From CAZSMC01 sp964607755 (GTDB lineage Bacteria; Zhuqueibacterota; Zhuqueibacteria; Residuimicrobiales; Krinioviventaceae), in assembly GCA_964607755.1 (NCBI GenBank), contig CAZSMC010000004.1, positions 1-64,000 of the forward strand: DNA of 64,000 nucleotides. Direction: 5' to 3'. Each line of letters starts with the position of its first letter. Position 1 is the first letter of the stretch. A program made the position numbers and the translations under genes. Below the pieces are notes generated by a model, which was given only the letters and a program-made list of their open reading frames with translations, was not told the origin of the DNA and searched no databases. This document shows positions 43,430 through 53,859 of the stretch, in pieces.

Positions 43430-44602
43430 ATGAAGTCCGTATTGACTTTTCTAATGTTTAGTTTGTGCAGCCTTCTGAGCGCGCAAACCGTTCTTTTTCG
43501 TACCGTTACATCTCAAAACGATGCATCAATCGGAGGCACGTTTCAGGCAGATGTGCAAGTGCGAGTGACAGACGGTACCACGCAATTGCTTAACTCCTTA
43601 ACTGTCGACGTTTCTTACAATGAAGATTTGACAGCCTGGCCCGATCCGGACCCTGCCAGCATCAACTGGTTCACAACTAATTCAGGTTATATGAACAGCG
43701 TTTCAAAGCTGGACGGGTATTACCGCATTCTTGTGGTCGGAGATTTGGATGACATTGGCTCGGGCAATGCCTGGTCTGTCACCTCGTCATGGCAAACAAT
43801 TGTAACGCTGCGATGGGAAATAGCATCGCTCGGTTCTCATAATCTTGTGATTGATCAGGCTACTGATGCGGCTGCTTTTTTTGTCAGCGACCCGTTACCT
43901 GACCCGCCCGCAGATGTAGTGACCGATTGGAATGCCACAAACACAGACGAAACAGGTCAATCCATTTACACTAAAGTGAAACTGCTTTTACAGGGCCCGT
44001 TTCAACCGCTCACCGGCAATATGAGAACGGTTCTTCAGGACAATTCTTATATTCCGCTTTTATCGCCTTACACAGAAGACCCTCAAAGCATCTCCGCTCT
44101 TCCGGATAACGTTGTGGATTGGGTTCTTCTCCAAATCCGGAATCAATCCGACGGCAGTGCGGTTGCCTCGAAAAGTGTTTTCTTGAGAAACGATGGTTAT
44201 CTCATCAATCCGGACGGCACAACAGCCATTAATATGCCGGATGCGGCCGGAGATTATTTTATCGTGGTGAGACACCGCAACCATCTCGCTGTGATGACAT
44301 CTGCTTCCCAGTCTCTTTCCTCAAGCGTACCTTCGGCCTATGATTTTACCACAGCCCACGAACAGTTTTTCGGCTATGTAGATGGTGATGCGGCTTTATT
44401 GTTGAATACAGATATCTGGGGCGCGTTTGCAGGCGATGCCGATCAAAACGGAACAATTGACAGCAACGACAACATAGCGATATTGAATCAACGGCACTCA
44501 GAGGGATATAGAACTGTTGATATCAATCTGGATGGACACGTAACGATTTCCGATCATAATCAAACATATGAAAATAACTCGAAAAGTACAAAAGTACCGT
44601 GA
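43430..44602 (+). CDS. Exported protein with C-terminal dockerin-like Ca-binding repeats
   Basis: The 390-aa product has a signal peptide (SVLTFLMFSLCSLLSAQ). A beta-rich domain of cohesin-like or HagB-like flavour follows (LNSLTVDVSYNEDLTAW, WQTIVTLRWEIASLGSHNLV), then a C-terminal dockerin-like pair of loops: GDADQNGTIDSNDNIAIL and VDINLDGHVTISDHN. Such DxDxNGxID loops bind calcium; true cellulosome function is unlikely, and in this phylum the pair usually caps secreted surface proteins. GAGGT precedes ATG 43430. The stop overlaps the region of the next gene start. Confidence 0.7.
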   Translation: MKSVLTFLMFSLCSLLSAQTVLFRTVTSQNDASIGGTFQADVQVRVTDGTTQLLNSLTVDVSYNEDLTAWPDPDPASINWFTTNSGYMNSVSKLDGYYRILVVGDLDDIGSGNAWSVTSSWQTIVTLRWEIASLGSHNLVIDQATDAAAFFVSDPLPDPPADVVTDWNATNTDETGQSIYTKVKLLLQGPFQPLTGNMRTVLQDNSYIPLLSPYTEDPQSISALPDNVVDWVLLQIRNQSDGSAVASKSVFLRNDGYLINPDGTTAINMPDAAGDYFIVVRHRNHLAVMTSASQSLSSSVPSAYDFTTAHEQFFGYVDGDAALLLNTDIWGAFAGDADQNGTIDSNDNIAILNQRHSEGYRTVDINLDGHVTISDHNQTYENNSKSTKVP

Positions 44603-44610
44603 GAAAAGTT

Positions 44611-45714
44611 ATGAAAAACACCACCGCAGTTGCCTTGCTATTACTTGTTACAATCGGCACCGCCCGGCAGATGAAGGTAAAAATCGATAATCCCAGGGTG
44701 ATCCCGGGTTCATTTCGATGGGATCTTGAGATCATGCGCACCGATGAGTGGAGCGACCCGGCTCTCGGGCATTGTGATTTTTATTTTTCCTTCAACCACA
44801 CCAATTTTACAGATGTGCAGCCCACCATTTATTTTCTGCGTGATGAGATTAGCTCAAGCGCTAATTACATCGTTACAACAGGGCATACGTCCGACAATAA
44901 TTATTGCCGGGCGGCTATCACCTACGATGCAGATGCCGGCGGTCAACCTTTTTATCCAGAGCAACCGGATCAGTGGTACAAAATTATGACTCTCGAGCTT
45001 CCGATTCCCGACGATCCGTCCGGTAATACTGGTCTGGATTGGATGACATCCTCTTCAGCCGGATGTACAGGAACGCTATCCGCTCTCAACACCTCTCTTG
45101 AAGGCAGCGGCGACATCGCCATCTCTGTGAACTTGACTCTTTTTCAGGCGGAATTCAAAGATAATATTGTGCATTTGACGTGGCACACAGAGTCTGAATT
45201 GTCGACGTTCGGCTATTATCTTTACCGAAAGTCCGGAGCAGAAGAACCATTTCTCCGCTTGAACGACAACATCATTCAAAGCCACGGTTCATCAACAACA
45301 CCAGCAGATTATTCGTTTACAGACGCTGACATATCGCCTCATCAAAAATACACTTATAAACTGGAAGAGGTTAATGTCAATGGCTCGGTATCATCAAAGC
45401 ATTTGACAACTGTCCAAGTAGATAATATCATTCCTGCAACTTGTTTTCTCAATCCGAATTATCCGAATCCGTTCAATCCATCAACCACCATCTCGTTTGG
45501 CCTGACGAACGAGGGTGATGTCCAACTAACGATTTTTAACATCCAGGGAAAAGTTGTGCGCCAACTGGTGAACGAGAAACGATCCGCCGGCACGTATTAT
45601 GTTACCTGGAATGGCAAGGATGAAAAAGGTACTCCGGTGACAACTGGTCTATATTTTTACCGGCTGAAAACACCGTTTTTTTCCAAGGTCAAAAAAATGC
45701 TCTATGCAAAATAG
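44611..45714 (+). CDS. Exported protein with T9SS type A sorting domain
   Basis: The 367-aa product from ATG 44611 has a signal peptide (TTAVALLLLVTIGTA), a beta-rich domain, then an HTWHTESELSTFGYYLYRKS-like FN3 segment (Ig-like; see VHLTWHTESELSTFGYYLYR) and a classical sorting domain (PNYPNPFNPSTTISFGL; GTYYVTWNGKDEKG; GLYFYRLKTPFFSKVKKM). A GTG at 44599 overlaps the upstream stop as GTGA and is an alternative start. It probably forms an operon with the dockerin-like protein. It ends 84 bases before the convergent giant gene. The function of the globular part is unknown. Confidence 0.75.
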   Translation: MKNTTAVALLLLVTIGTARQMKVKIDNPRVIPGSFRWDLEIMRTDEWSDPALGHCDFYFSFNHTNFTDVQPTIYFLRDEISSSANYIVTTGHTSDNNYCRAAITYDADAGGQPFYPEQPDQWYKIMTLELPIPDDPSGNTGLDWMTSSSAGCTGTLSALNTSLEGSGDIAISVNLTLFQAEFKDNIVHLTWHTESELSTFGYYLYRKSGAEEPFLRLNDNIIQSHGSSTTPADYSFTDADISPHQKYTYKLEEVNVNGSVSSKHLTTVQVDNIIPATCFLNPNYPNPFNPSTTISFGLTNEGDVQLTIFNIQGKVVRQLVNEKRSAGTYYVTWNGKDEKGTPVTTGLYFYRLKTPFFSKVKKMLYAK

Positions 45715-45798
45715 GCTGGATTGAAAGTAGAGAACAACCCCCTGATTACGCTTGCCATTGAACCGGCTAAAACAGCACTCTAGTTCAAAAATTCCAAA

Positions 45799-48700
45799 TC
45801 AATGCAGCAGCACCGCTTTGCGGGTAAAACGTCCGGCTGTTGTCTTTAAGACAAAATAATATACGCCGGAAGCAACATTGACGTTTTCTTTATTTGTTCC
45901 GTCCCATGTCGCTTTGTGATATCCGGGCTTTATCTCCTGGTCAATCAACGTGGCAACCTGTTGCCCCAGAATATCATACACAATGAGTGTAACCCGGGAA
46001 CGTTCCGGCATCTCAAATTGAATGGTTGTTGACGGATTAAAAGGATTGGGGAAATTTTGATGCAAGACAAACCGGTCCGGCAGAGGCGGTGACAATTGAA
46101 TGGCATCGTGTTCGTGCTGTGCACCATCAAGCTGCACGTCGCTTAGTCTGTAGAAATATTTTTTATTGTCATCGATGTCATTGTCAATGTAGGAATATTT
46201 TCCATCCGCGTTCCTCGGTATCAACGGACTGACAGGAATAAAAGGTCCATCACGTTTTTCTGCGCGCAGTATATAAAATCCGCGGTTTTCAACTTTGTTA
46301 CGCGTCGCCCATTTCAATTCGTTACCCTTGAACGGTTGGTACAAGCCCTTAAAATATGTCAATTCAACCACGGTTACAATATCGACAAACCAGGAAGTGC
46401 TTGCCGTATCCTGCTGATCGTAAACCAGGGCTTTAATTTCTGTCCGGCCATTGTCCAGGAATTGCGATTGCAGGCGAAATGTTATAGATGTCGCTTTTGC
46501 TTCCCCATTCACCAGCCATAAATAATTCAGCTTGTCACCATCCGGGTCGGTTGCGTAAACGGCAAAGTCGATGTATCCAGGTTTCTCCAGAGTGCCCAAC
46601 TGATGCTCGCGCGGTACAGAATATTCCAGTGAAATCTGTGGAGGATGATTGGTATTCTTGACGATGATCGTAATCACTTTGGAACGGCTTGCGCCGATGT
46701 GATCAGTCGCTACAAGTGTGATTTCAAACCGGCCATTCTGATCTTGTCCGGGTGTCCACACAAAATGCAGCGAATCCGGGGAAAATATAGCACCAACCGG
46801 CAAATTTTGTATCGATACATCTATGCTGTCATTTTCCGGGTCTGAAACATTGACAAAAAATTCCAGGGATTCATTTTCCTGAACTACAAAACTGTCTGGC
46901 ATATTAAAACGCGGCGGATTGTTGGGCAAGGCCAAAGCGTTAAAAACCACAGTCGAATCAAGTCCGGCTTGCGATGCTGTAACTTGTTGCTCACCTGACT
47001 GGGGTGCTAAAATCCATTGGGCAGCAACTTTCCCTTCGAGATCGCTATTGATGATTGCTGATGGAAGAATTCTGGCGGCGCTATCCTCAGGAGAGAACAT
47101 TACATTAGCCTCGGGGACACCGTTGTCAAACTGATCCGATACTTTAACAACGAGCGAATGATTCAATACGTGTCCGGCAATGCCGGTTTGACCGTTACCG
47201 CTAACCAGCGAAAGTTGTGCAGGCTCATCTGGCAACGCAGTTAACTGAAACGTAACAAAAGTATCAAGTGCCGCTGCTTGTGCACGAATATTAACCGCAC
47301 CGCTTTGTTTGCCACATTTGAACCGGGCAGACGCCAGGCCGTCGTCACCGGTATAGAGAATTGAATCGCCAATAAAAGTGCCGGTGCCTTCGACGATTGT
47401 ATAGCGGACATCGATGTTCGCAACCGGCTGTCCAAACCGGTCTACGATTCGGGTTACTAGCGGATCGGGTACGGACTGTTTAACAATACCTGTTTGCCGG
47501 TTCCCGGACAGCAATTCGAGTTTATCAGGCGAGGCATCGCCTTGCTCCGCAGAGATCATAAAAGTGACCGGCGAACCCTCCAATGACATCCCCTGCTGAT
47601 TAAATGCCTGAGCTGTTACGATGTAGCTGTTTTCACCTGTTTCCTGGCCAAGGACAAAATCTGCTTGTGCCATGCCATCTGAATTCGTTTTGGTCATAAA
47701 CAGAGCTTCTGCTGTATCGACAAAGTGGCCGTCGCCTTTTTCAATGCTGAAAATGACGGAATAATTCGACACAGGGTAATCAAACTCATCGGTCACTTTG
47801 ACAATTAAAGGTTGTTGAAGAGGTTGATTGGTCACTCCGGTTTGATTGTTGCCGGATATTTCTTTAATATGTTCGGCATAGGTTTCAATAGCTGTTGCAG
47901 AAAAAAAGACTGGCGAGTTTTCCAGCTCCCTCCCGTTCCTGCGAGCTGAAACTTGAAGCTGATGGTTTTCTCCAAGGCCACCTAAAACCCAATGGGCAGA
48001 TGCGTTTCCCTGGCTGTTTGTATGTACTATCCTTTGAGTCGAGCGGTCTGGCAGCAATGATCCGCCGCCGGAATTGACTTGAAAAGTCACCGGAATGGCA
48101 GTCACTGGCGAGCCGTATTCATCGGTCACTTGAACAACCACCGGTTCGGGCAAAGGTTGATTAGCGCCTCCGGTCAAACCGGATGTAGGAGATTTCGCCT
48201 GAAGGAGGTGCGCCTCTCCGACTCGTGCCGAGGCATAAAACGTAACAGGACTGTTGTACAAGTCACTTCCCGAATACGAGCTCCTGGCCTGGACATGATG
48301 AATTGAATCGCCCATAGTGGAGCCGAGGGTCAGGAAAGCACTGGCTAAACCTTGCTGGTTAGTCGTTGTGGAAAATGTTTTCGCTCCCTTGATGGTACCT
48401 TGTTCGCTGGTCACTGTAAACGTAACTGGATGATCTGCAACCGGATTATTAAACTCGTCCGTAACAGAGACCACAAAAGGATCGATGAGTTCAGCATTGA
48501 TCGCGCCGGCCTGATCGTTTCCGGAGACAAGATGAATCGTGTGAGGTGCGGCAGGCGATGCTTTTGCGGTAAAAAACAGGGTTCGCGGAGACAGTCCTGC
48601 ACAGGTTGCCTGTACAACATAATTGCCTGCCTGTTCGGCGAACGTCAGATGAACCTGTGCCAGGCCTTGTTCGTCAGAACGAATATCGCGAGATTTTTGT

Positions 48701-51700
48701 CCATCAAGTGTACCGTATTCTCCGAGTACGGCAAAATTCACATTGTAATCCGGCACACCATTGCCGTATTCGTCTTTAATCTTTACGACAAACGGATCCG
48801 GACATCGCTGATTGACAGTACCGCCCAACGAATCTGCGCGCTTTTCAGCAAAGGCTGGTTCACCGGGCTCGACTGAGGCATAAAACGCGACCGGTGATCC
48901 CGGAATTGTATCCGATGCCGACATAGCCCAGGCATGCGCTATCAGCAAATTTTCGCCGGCGTTTGTACTCAGTGTGAATTCAGCCGGGGCATCTCCCAGC
49001 GAATCTGTGCGCACGGTTTTTGCCGGCTGACCGTCAAAATATCCTCTGGCGTTTACCGCTTTAAAATTTACTGAATAATTCGGGATACCGTTTCCATACG
49101 CATCGCGAAGCCTGACTTCCAACGGATCGTCGAGCAGTTGCAGAATTTTACCCTGCTGGTTATTTCCTGAGGACAGCATTAAAAAAGCGGGGGAACTATG
49201 CCGGGCGTCGGCAGTGACTGTAACCGGCGAACCGATCAATGAACCGGCGTTGATGGTGAGCGACTGCTTTCCGCTTTCGGTGCCAAGACGCCAGTAAACC
49301 TCGGCCTCGCCGTTAGAATTCGTGGCGACAGTTATGCGACTGTCAGCATTTTCGGAATCAAAATTTGCGGCGGGGGATAATAATCCGCCTGGAGTTGTTG
49401 TATGAAAGTTCACGCCGTACTGCACAGCAGGATTTCCGTCTTGAGTAAATACCTGCACTTTAACCGCATCAGGCAGCGCTTGCATCACCGTGCCGGTTTG
49501 CCCGTCACCGCCAAGAAAAACCATTTCATGAGCGACACCGGTGATAGTGGCGAAGAAAATGACCGGAGAACCGCTAACACCGTCGACACTGGCACGTACT
49601 TTTTGCAAACTGCTGGTTTCCCCTGGAATGAGAGTAGTTTGGGCCTGACCGTTTCCATCTGTGACCACTACGGTATCCGTGGTTAAAGTGCCTCCGCCTG
49701 TAAGTATCTGAAAATGTACCTCCGTTCCGGGAACGGGATTATCAAAAGCGTCAAACAAAGTAACGACAAAGGGCTGAGTTAAGGGAATTTCTGGTTCACC
49801 CGTCTGATTATTTCCGCTGGTTGCTTTTATTTTTACAGCCTCGGCCGGATTAGCCGTAAGTTTAAACGAGACCGGACTCCCTTGAACTGGCGAACCATTG
49901 ACGTAGAGCGAAGCATCCACACTAACAGGACCAGCTTGCTGACCGAGTTGAACAAATCGCCTGGCCAGTCCGCTCCGGTCAGTTTCTTCCTGTACATGCC
50001 CGGTCTCTTCAACACCGGTGGGGGTGTATGATGGATCCGGGGTAAAAAACAATTTATCGATGTGCAGGCTGGCAACTGACCAGGTCACTCTAAACGTGTG
50101 CGATCCTGATCCCAAGGATAACTGCTTGGTTATCGTATTAGGCAACTGAATCCATTGCCACCCCTCGCCTTCCGGCACAGTGACTGACAATTCCGCATGG
50201 TTATCAATTTTCAATGCAAGGATGGCAGATTCGCGGCTTTCCACGCGAATCCAGCCGCTGTAATCGTCTGCCGTTACGCCGTCTACCTGTTTTTGCGCAG
50301 CACCTGTACCGTTCCCATAATGCGGCACAGCAATAAAACCCTGGCCGGAAGCGGTTTCATCGTAATACCATTGTGCTTGATTTTCGAGCTGACCACTTTC
50401 CCACTCGACAGAAAACGCCGCATGCGGACTCTCCGGCAGAAACAGCTCAGCATCTCCTTCGGTAACGGTAAAAGAAACAGCAGCCCCGGCGACAGGCTGC
50501 CCGGCTTTGTCCTCCACTTTGACCACAACCGGCTCTGCCAATTGGGTTCCCACTTGCCCGGACTGATGGTTTCCACTGTGAGCCATCATTTGAGTCGGCA
50601 CGCCGGATTGTCCTCCGGATAGCTTTGGACTGATTTTAATCGTTTGATCGGCCGGGACATTTCGCCGGACCAGAAAAGTGCCGTCAGTGAAACGCGCCAA
50701 CAAGTCGATTTGAGCATGAGCGCCCAGGCCAAAATGCTGAACCGGCGAGTTTTGAGAAATGTGACCCTGAGCGGCAATAACCTCACGATATCCCAAAAGT
50801 TCCGACGGCTCGAACTGACCGGCAGGGAAAACCCATATTTTGGTGCCAAAACCGCCCTTTATTCCGCCTGGTCCCTCTGTTTGGACATTGAGATAGTGGT
50901 TCGAGTTGGACAGATTATTTTGCATGAACACATTAAAGATGTCCTTGCGGGCAGCCAGAAAATCTACATCTCCGTCGTTATCGTAATCAAAAACAGCGCC
51001 GCCGCGCGGATCCCCGCCATGGATTTCAGCGCCTGTGTCTTCCTGTCTGGCGAATTGCCAGTTGCCTTTGTTCAAATAAACCTCACCATAGTCCTCTTCA
51101 TTGGTAGTGATAATATCCTGATAACCATCGTTGTCAAAATCGGCAATCAACGGTGAATATCCGCTCATGGGAATATTCGCCATTTGCGTCTTATCTTGAA
51201 AAGAACCATCTCCTGAATTTTGATAAATTCGCAAGAGCGGAGAATCGTCATTGTGGTAAGCTGAAGTGGAGACGACTAGATCCAAAAATCCGTCGTTGTT
51301 CAGGTCTGCCCACACAGCGCCGTTGCATTTTGCATCCAGGTCTACTCCTGCTGATGCGGCGCCATCCTCAAAATAACCGGCACCATTATTCACAAACAAC
51401 ACATTGGGAGAATAACGTTTGACAATATAAATATCGACATCGCCGTCCATGTCGTAATCGGCAGCGGCTGCAGAAAGGCTTGGGATATCAGGTTCTGTGG
51501 CATCGTTGGCGCCGCGGTCGCGTAAATCAAACTGGCCATCGCCGTTATTAATGTACAACTCGTTCTGCTCTCGTGAATTCACAGCGTACAGATCCATGTC
51601 GCCATCCTGATCGCAATCAAAAGCGAGCACCGCTGTGGTCAGCCGGGCGAAATTTGCCAGACCAGCCTCTACAGTGATGTCACGGAACGACTGGCCATTA

Positions 51701-52863
51701 ATATTTTCGTACAGGCGATTTCGAGCGTTAGTATTGCCATTAAACAGATCGAAATCACCGTCACTGTCGATATCGACAAAAACAATGCCCCTGCTACCGC
51801 CGGGATCCGTAATATTCAATTCTGCTGTCTGTTCTGAAAAAGGTAGTTCATCGGCAGAAATATGCACAGACTCTTCCGCATTTGGAGACCGCGAAGCGGT
51901 CCGGCTGAGGTAAACATCATCACGGTCATCATTGGTCATATCGGCAATTGCCACGCCCTGATGTTCCCAATAATGATCATACCCGGCCAGATCGGCCTGC
52001 CAGGTCTTGTCGCTGAACCAGTCTGTTTCACCGCTCAAAATCCGTTTGAAACATTTGTAATAAATGTCGCCCATCAGTCTGTGGCCAAAGGTATTGGGAT
52101 GGAGACTGTCAAACATCAAATCTTTATAATAGCGTTGCAAAAGTCCGGGCCACTCGCGAAAGCGGGTGTAATGATCGCACACGTAAACCGGCTCGGGCTG
52201 CCCGGTGATAACGCCGTTCTGAAAATCCCGAACCACGCGTGCGACTTCGGTGTTGAACTCAACCATTACGCTGTCGCGGTATTTAATGGGAATAATCAAG
52301 CTGACGATAATCGCTTCCAGATTCTCACCTTGCTCTCCGTTGTGCCATTTTAACAGATAATCGATCAGCGTAGCGACTTTACCTGTCTGATTCACAAAAT
52401 TCTCTCCATCCGTGTATGGCGAGATGGTAATGCCGGTTTCGCTGGAGAGATCATTGGTACCCAGGTGAATAGCCACAATGTTTGGCCGGTAATTATTCAT
52501 CGGCCCGGTGACGTCCATGCGGCCTCTTGCACCATAGGTAGTGCCTCTGGGGTAGAAATCGCTGATTTTCATAGCGCCCTGATAATGACCTTCGTACGGA
52601 GGGTCGCCGAATGGCCCGACAAAATCAATATTGTAATTGTTCCAGGTGAGCAGTTCGTACAATCGTTTGGGATAGCCGATATCATCATCAGCGAACTTGC
52701 CGTCGGTGATCGAATCGCCGAGCAGCATGATGCGTTTTTGCCCGGTATATGTGATCTGCTGTCCATGCACGGAAATCACCGGATCGTCCGCAGGCTGTTC
52801 AGTTTCAACATGGACGACTACTCTGGACGCAGGACGTCCCGGAAAAACACAATGGAATCGTCC
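45799..52863 (-). CDS. Giant exported SGNH-hydrolase / FG-GAP / Ig-repeat protein, N-terminus lost in assembly gap
   Basis: The visible 2354 aa begin inside the protein. First comes an SGNH hydrolase: MLLGDSITDG, HLGTNDLS and FDSLHPNTFGH give the Ser, Asn and Asp/His blocks. An FG-GAP/VCBS integrin-like propeller follows (ADMTNDDRDDVYL, VDIDSDGDFDLFNG), then an ASPIC/UnbV domain (GFGTKIWVFPAG, VQHFGLGAH). Next are ten Big_1/invasin-like Ig repeats of about 100 aa, each opening with SGNNQTG-like turns and VKVTDEFGNPV-like strands. The first repeat is interrupted by a carbohydrate-binding-like domain. A cadherin-like region and a QNFPNPFNPSTT sorting domain end it. It is likely a surface esterase or adhesin acting on polysaccharide. 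The 5-prime end is missing. Confidence 0.82.
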   Translation of the reverse strand, partial: GRFHCVFPGRPASRVVVHVETEQPADDPVISVHGQQITYTGQKRIMLLGDSITDGKFADDDIGYPKRLYELLTWNNYNIDFVGPFGDPPYEGHYQGAMKISDFYPRGTTYGARGRMDVTGPMNNYRPNIVAIHLGTNDLSSETGITISPYTDGENFVNQTGKVATLIDYLLKWHNGEQGENLEAIIVSLIIPIKYRDSVMVEFNTEVARVVRDFQNGVITGQPEPVYVCDHYTRFREWPGLLQRYYKDLMFDSLHPNTFGHRLMGDIYYKCFKRILSGETDWFSDKTWQADLAGYDHYWEHQGVAIADMTNDDRDDVYLSRTASRSPNAEESVHISADELPFSEQTAELNITDPGGSRGIVFVDIDSDGDFDLFNGNTNARNRLYENINGQSFRDITVEAGLANFARLTTAVLAFDCDQDGDMDLYAVNSREQNELYINNGDGQFDLRDRGANDATEPDIPSLSAAAADYDMDGDVDIYIVKRYSPNVLFVNNGAGYFEDGAASAGVDLDAKCNGAVWADLNNDGFLDLVVSTSAYHNDDSPLLRIYQNSGDGSFQDKTQMANIPMSGYSPLIADFDNDGYQDIITTNEEDYGEVYLNKGNWQFARQEDTGAEIHGGDPRGGAVFDYDNDGDVDFLAARKDIFNVFMQNNLSNSNHYLNVQTEGPGGIKGGFGTKIWVFPAGQFEPSELLGYREVIAAQGHISQNSPVQHFGLGAHAQIDLLARFTDGTFLVRRNVPADQTIKISPKLSGGQSGVPTQMMAHSGNHQSGQVGTQLAEPVVVKVEDKAGQPVAGAAVSFTVTEGDAELFLPESPHAAFSVEWESGQLENQAQWYYDETASGQGFIAVPHYGNGTGAAQKQVDGVTADDYSGWIRVESRESAILALKIDNHAELSVTVPEGEGWQWIQLPNTITKQLSLGSGSHTFRVTWSVASLHIDKLFFTPDPSYTPTGVEETGHVQEETDRSGLARRFVQLGQQAGPVSVDASLYVNGSPVQGSPVSFKLTANPAEAVKIKATSGNNQTGEPEIPLTQPFVVTLFDAFDNPVPGTEVHFQILTGGGTLTTDTVVVTDGNGQAQTTLIPGETSSLQKVRASVDGVSGSPVIFFATITGVAHEMVFLGGDGQTGTVMQALPDAVKVQVFTQDGNPAVQYGVNFHTTTPGGLLSPAANFDSENADSRITVATNSNGEAEVYWRLGTESGKQSLTINAGSLIGSPVTVTADARHSSPAFLMLSSGNNQQGKILQLLDDPLEVRLRDAYGNGIPNYSVNFKAVNARGYFDGQPAKTVRTDSLGDAPAEFTLSTNAGENLLIAHAWAMSASDTIPGSPVAFYASVEPGEPAFAEKRADSLGGTVNQRCPDPFVVKIKDEYGNGVPDYNVNFAVLGEYGTLDGQKSRDIRSDEQGLAQVHLTFAEQAGNYVVQATCAGLSPRTLFFTAKASPAAPHTIHLVSGNDQAGAINAELIDPFVVSVTDEFNNPVADHPVTFTVTSEQGTIKGAKTFSTTTNQQGLASAFLTLGSTMGDSIHHVQARSSYSGSDLYNSPVTFYASARVGEAHLLQAKSPTSGLTGGANQPLPEPVVVQVTDEYGSPVTAIPVTFQVNSGGGSLLPDRSTQRIVHTNSQGNASAHWVLGGLGENHQLQVSARRNGRELENSPVFFSATAIETYAEHIKEISGNNQTGVTNQPLQQPLIVKVTDEFDYPVSNYSVIFSIEKGDGHFVDTAEALFMTKTNSDGMAQADFVLGQETGENSYIVTAQAFNQQGMSLEGSPVTFMISAEQGDASPDKLELLSGNRQTGIVKQSVPDPLVTRIVDRFGQPVANIDVRYTIVEGTGTFIGDSILYTGDDGLASARFKCGKQSGAVNIRAQAAALDTFVTFQLTALPDEPAQLSLVSGNGQTGIAGHVLNHSLVVKVSDQFDNGVPEANVMFSPEDSAARILPSAIINSDLEGKVAAQWILAPQSGEQQVTASQAGLDSTVVFNALALPNNPPRFNMPDSFVVQENESLEFFVNVSDPENDSIDVSIQNLPVGAIFSPDSLHFVWTPGQDQNGRFEITLVATDHIGASRSKVITIIVKNTNHPPQISLEYSVPREHQLGTLEKPGYIDFAVYATDPDGDKLNYLWLVNGEAKATSITFRLQSQFLDNGRTEIKALVYDQQDTASTSWFVDIVTVVELTYFKGLYQPFKGNELKWATRNKVENRGFYILRAEKRDGPFIPVSPLIPRNADGKYSYIDNDIDDNKKYFYRLSDVQLDGAQHEHDAIQLSPPLPDRFVLHQNFPNPFNPSTTIQFEMPERSRVTLIVYDILGQQVATLIDQEIKPGYHKATWDGTNKENVNVASGVYYFVLKTTAGRFTRKAVLLH

Positions 52864-52963
52864 NNNNNNNNNNNNNNNNNNNNNNNNNNNNNNNNNNNNN
52901 NNNNNNNNNNNNNNNNNNNNNNNNNNNNNNNNNNNNNNNNNNNNNNNNNNNNNNNNNNNNNNN
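52864..52963. other. Assembly gap of exactly 100 N
   Basis: The 100-base run is the conventional placeholder for a gap of unknown size. It truncates the hydrolase gene at its 5-prime end and the epimerase gene at its 3-prime end, and the reading frame happens to run through it. The two genes should not be read as one protein. Confidence 0.98.
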
Positions 52964-53817
52964 TTTTTCGCCAGAGCTGTATTCGGCTGCCGGATTTTTG
53001 GATCATTTACCGGTAACTCTTTGTATGCCAGTTCACTTTTACTGTGCGCAAGCTTGATGATCAGTTCTGCCATTTGTTTGATCGTCATTTCGTGCGGATT
53101 GCCAATGTTTACCGGCTCGTGATAATCCGACATCATCAACCGATAAATGCCCTCAATCAGATCACTCACATAACAAAAACTCCGGGTTTGCGATCCGTCG
53201 CCAAAAATAGTGATTGCCTCGTTACGAAGCGCCTGGGGAATAAAAGTGGGTACGGCCCTGCCATCACTTGGCCGCATTCTGGGGCCATACGTATTAAATA
53301 TCCGGACAATTTTTGTATCCACTTTATTGTATCGATGATACGCCATAGTCAATGCCTCGCCAAAACGCTTGGCTTCATCATACACACCTCGCGGACCTAC
53401 CGGGTTCACATTGCCCCAATAGGATTCCTTTTGCGGGTGCTGATGCGGGTCGCCGTAAACTTCTGAAGTCGATGCCAGCAAAAAACTGGCGCCTTTTTCC
53501 AGAGCTAACCCAAGTGCTTTGTGCGTGCCCAGCGCACCCACTTTGAGCGTATGGATCGGTAGTTGCAGATAATCCAAAGGACTGGCCGGCGAGGCGAAAT
53601 GCCAGATATAATCTATTTTGCCAGCGATAAAAATGTATTCTGTCACGTCATGTTTAATAAATTTGAAATGCTCGCCCTGGAGATGCTCGATGTTCGACAC
53701 CGAGCCGGTGAGCAGATTGTCCATGGCAATAACGTAATGACCTTTATTCAATAAATATTCACATAAATGAGAACCTAAAAATCCGGCACCGCCCGTTACC
53801 AGAGAACGTGGCTGCAT
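52964..53817 (-). CDS. UDP-glucuronate decarboxylase-like NAD-dependent epimerase/dehydratase, C-terminus missing
   Basis: The visible 284 aa are an extended SDR enzyme: GGAGFLG at residues 9-15 binds NAD, and the catalytic Tyr146 and Lys150 are in GVYDEAKRFGE. The pattern IWHFASPASPLDYLQLPIHT and GPRMRPSDGRAVPTFIPQAL is typical of UDP-xylose synthase (UXS), which converts UDP-glucuronate to UDP-xylose for extracellular polysaccharides. The usual length is about 310-320 aa, so roughly 30 residues are lost in the gap. Start ATG 53817 is 43 bases from the polyprenyl synthase stop. Confidence 0.88.
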
Positions 53818-53859
53818 AGTGCGGGTCTCCTTTGTATATAAATGCCAATTAGAAATGGA

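Noticed and set aside
45799..53817. A single 2672-aa epimerase-hydrolase fusion protein
   Set aside because: The frame crosses 100 N. Both halves are truncated relative to their families, so this is an assembly artefact.
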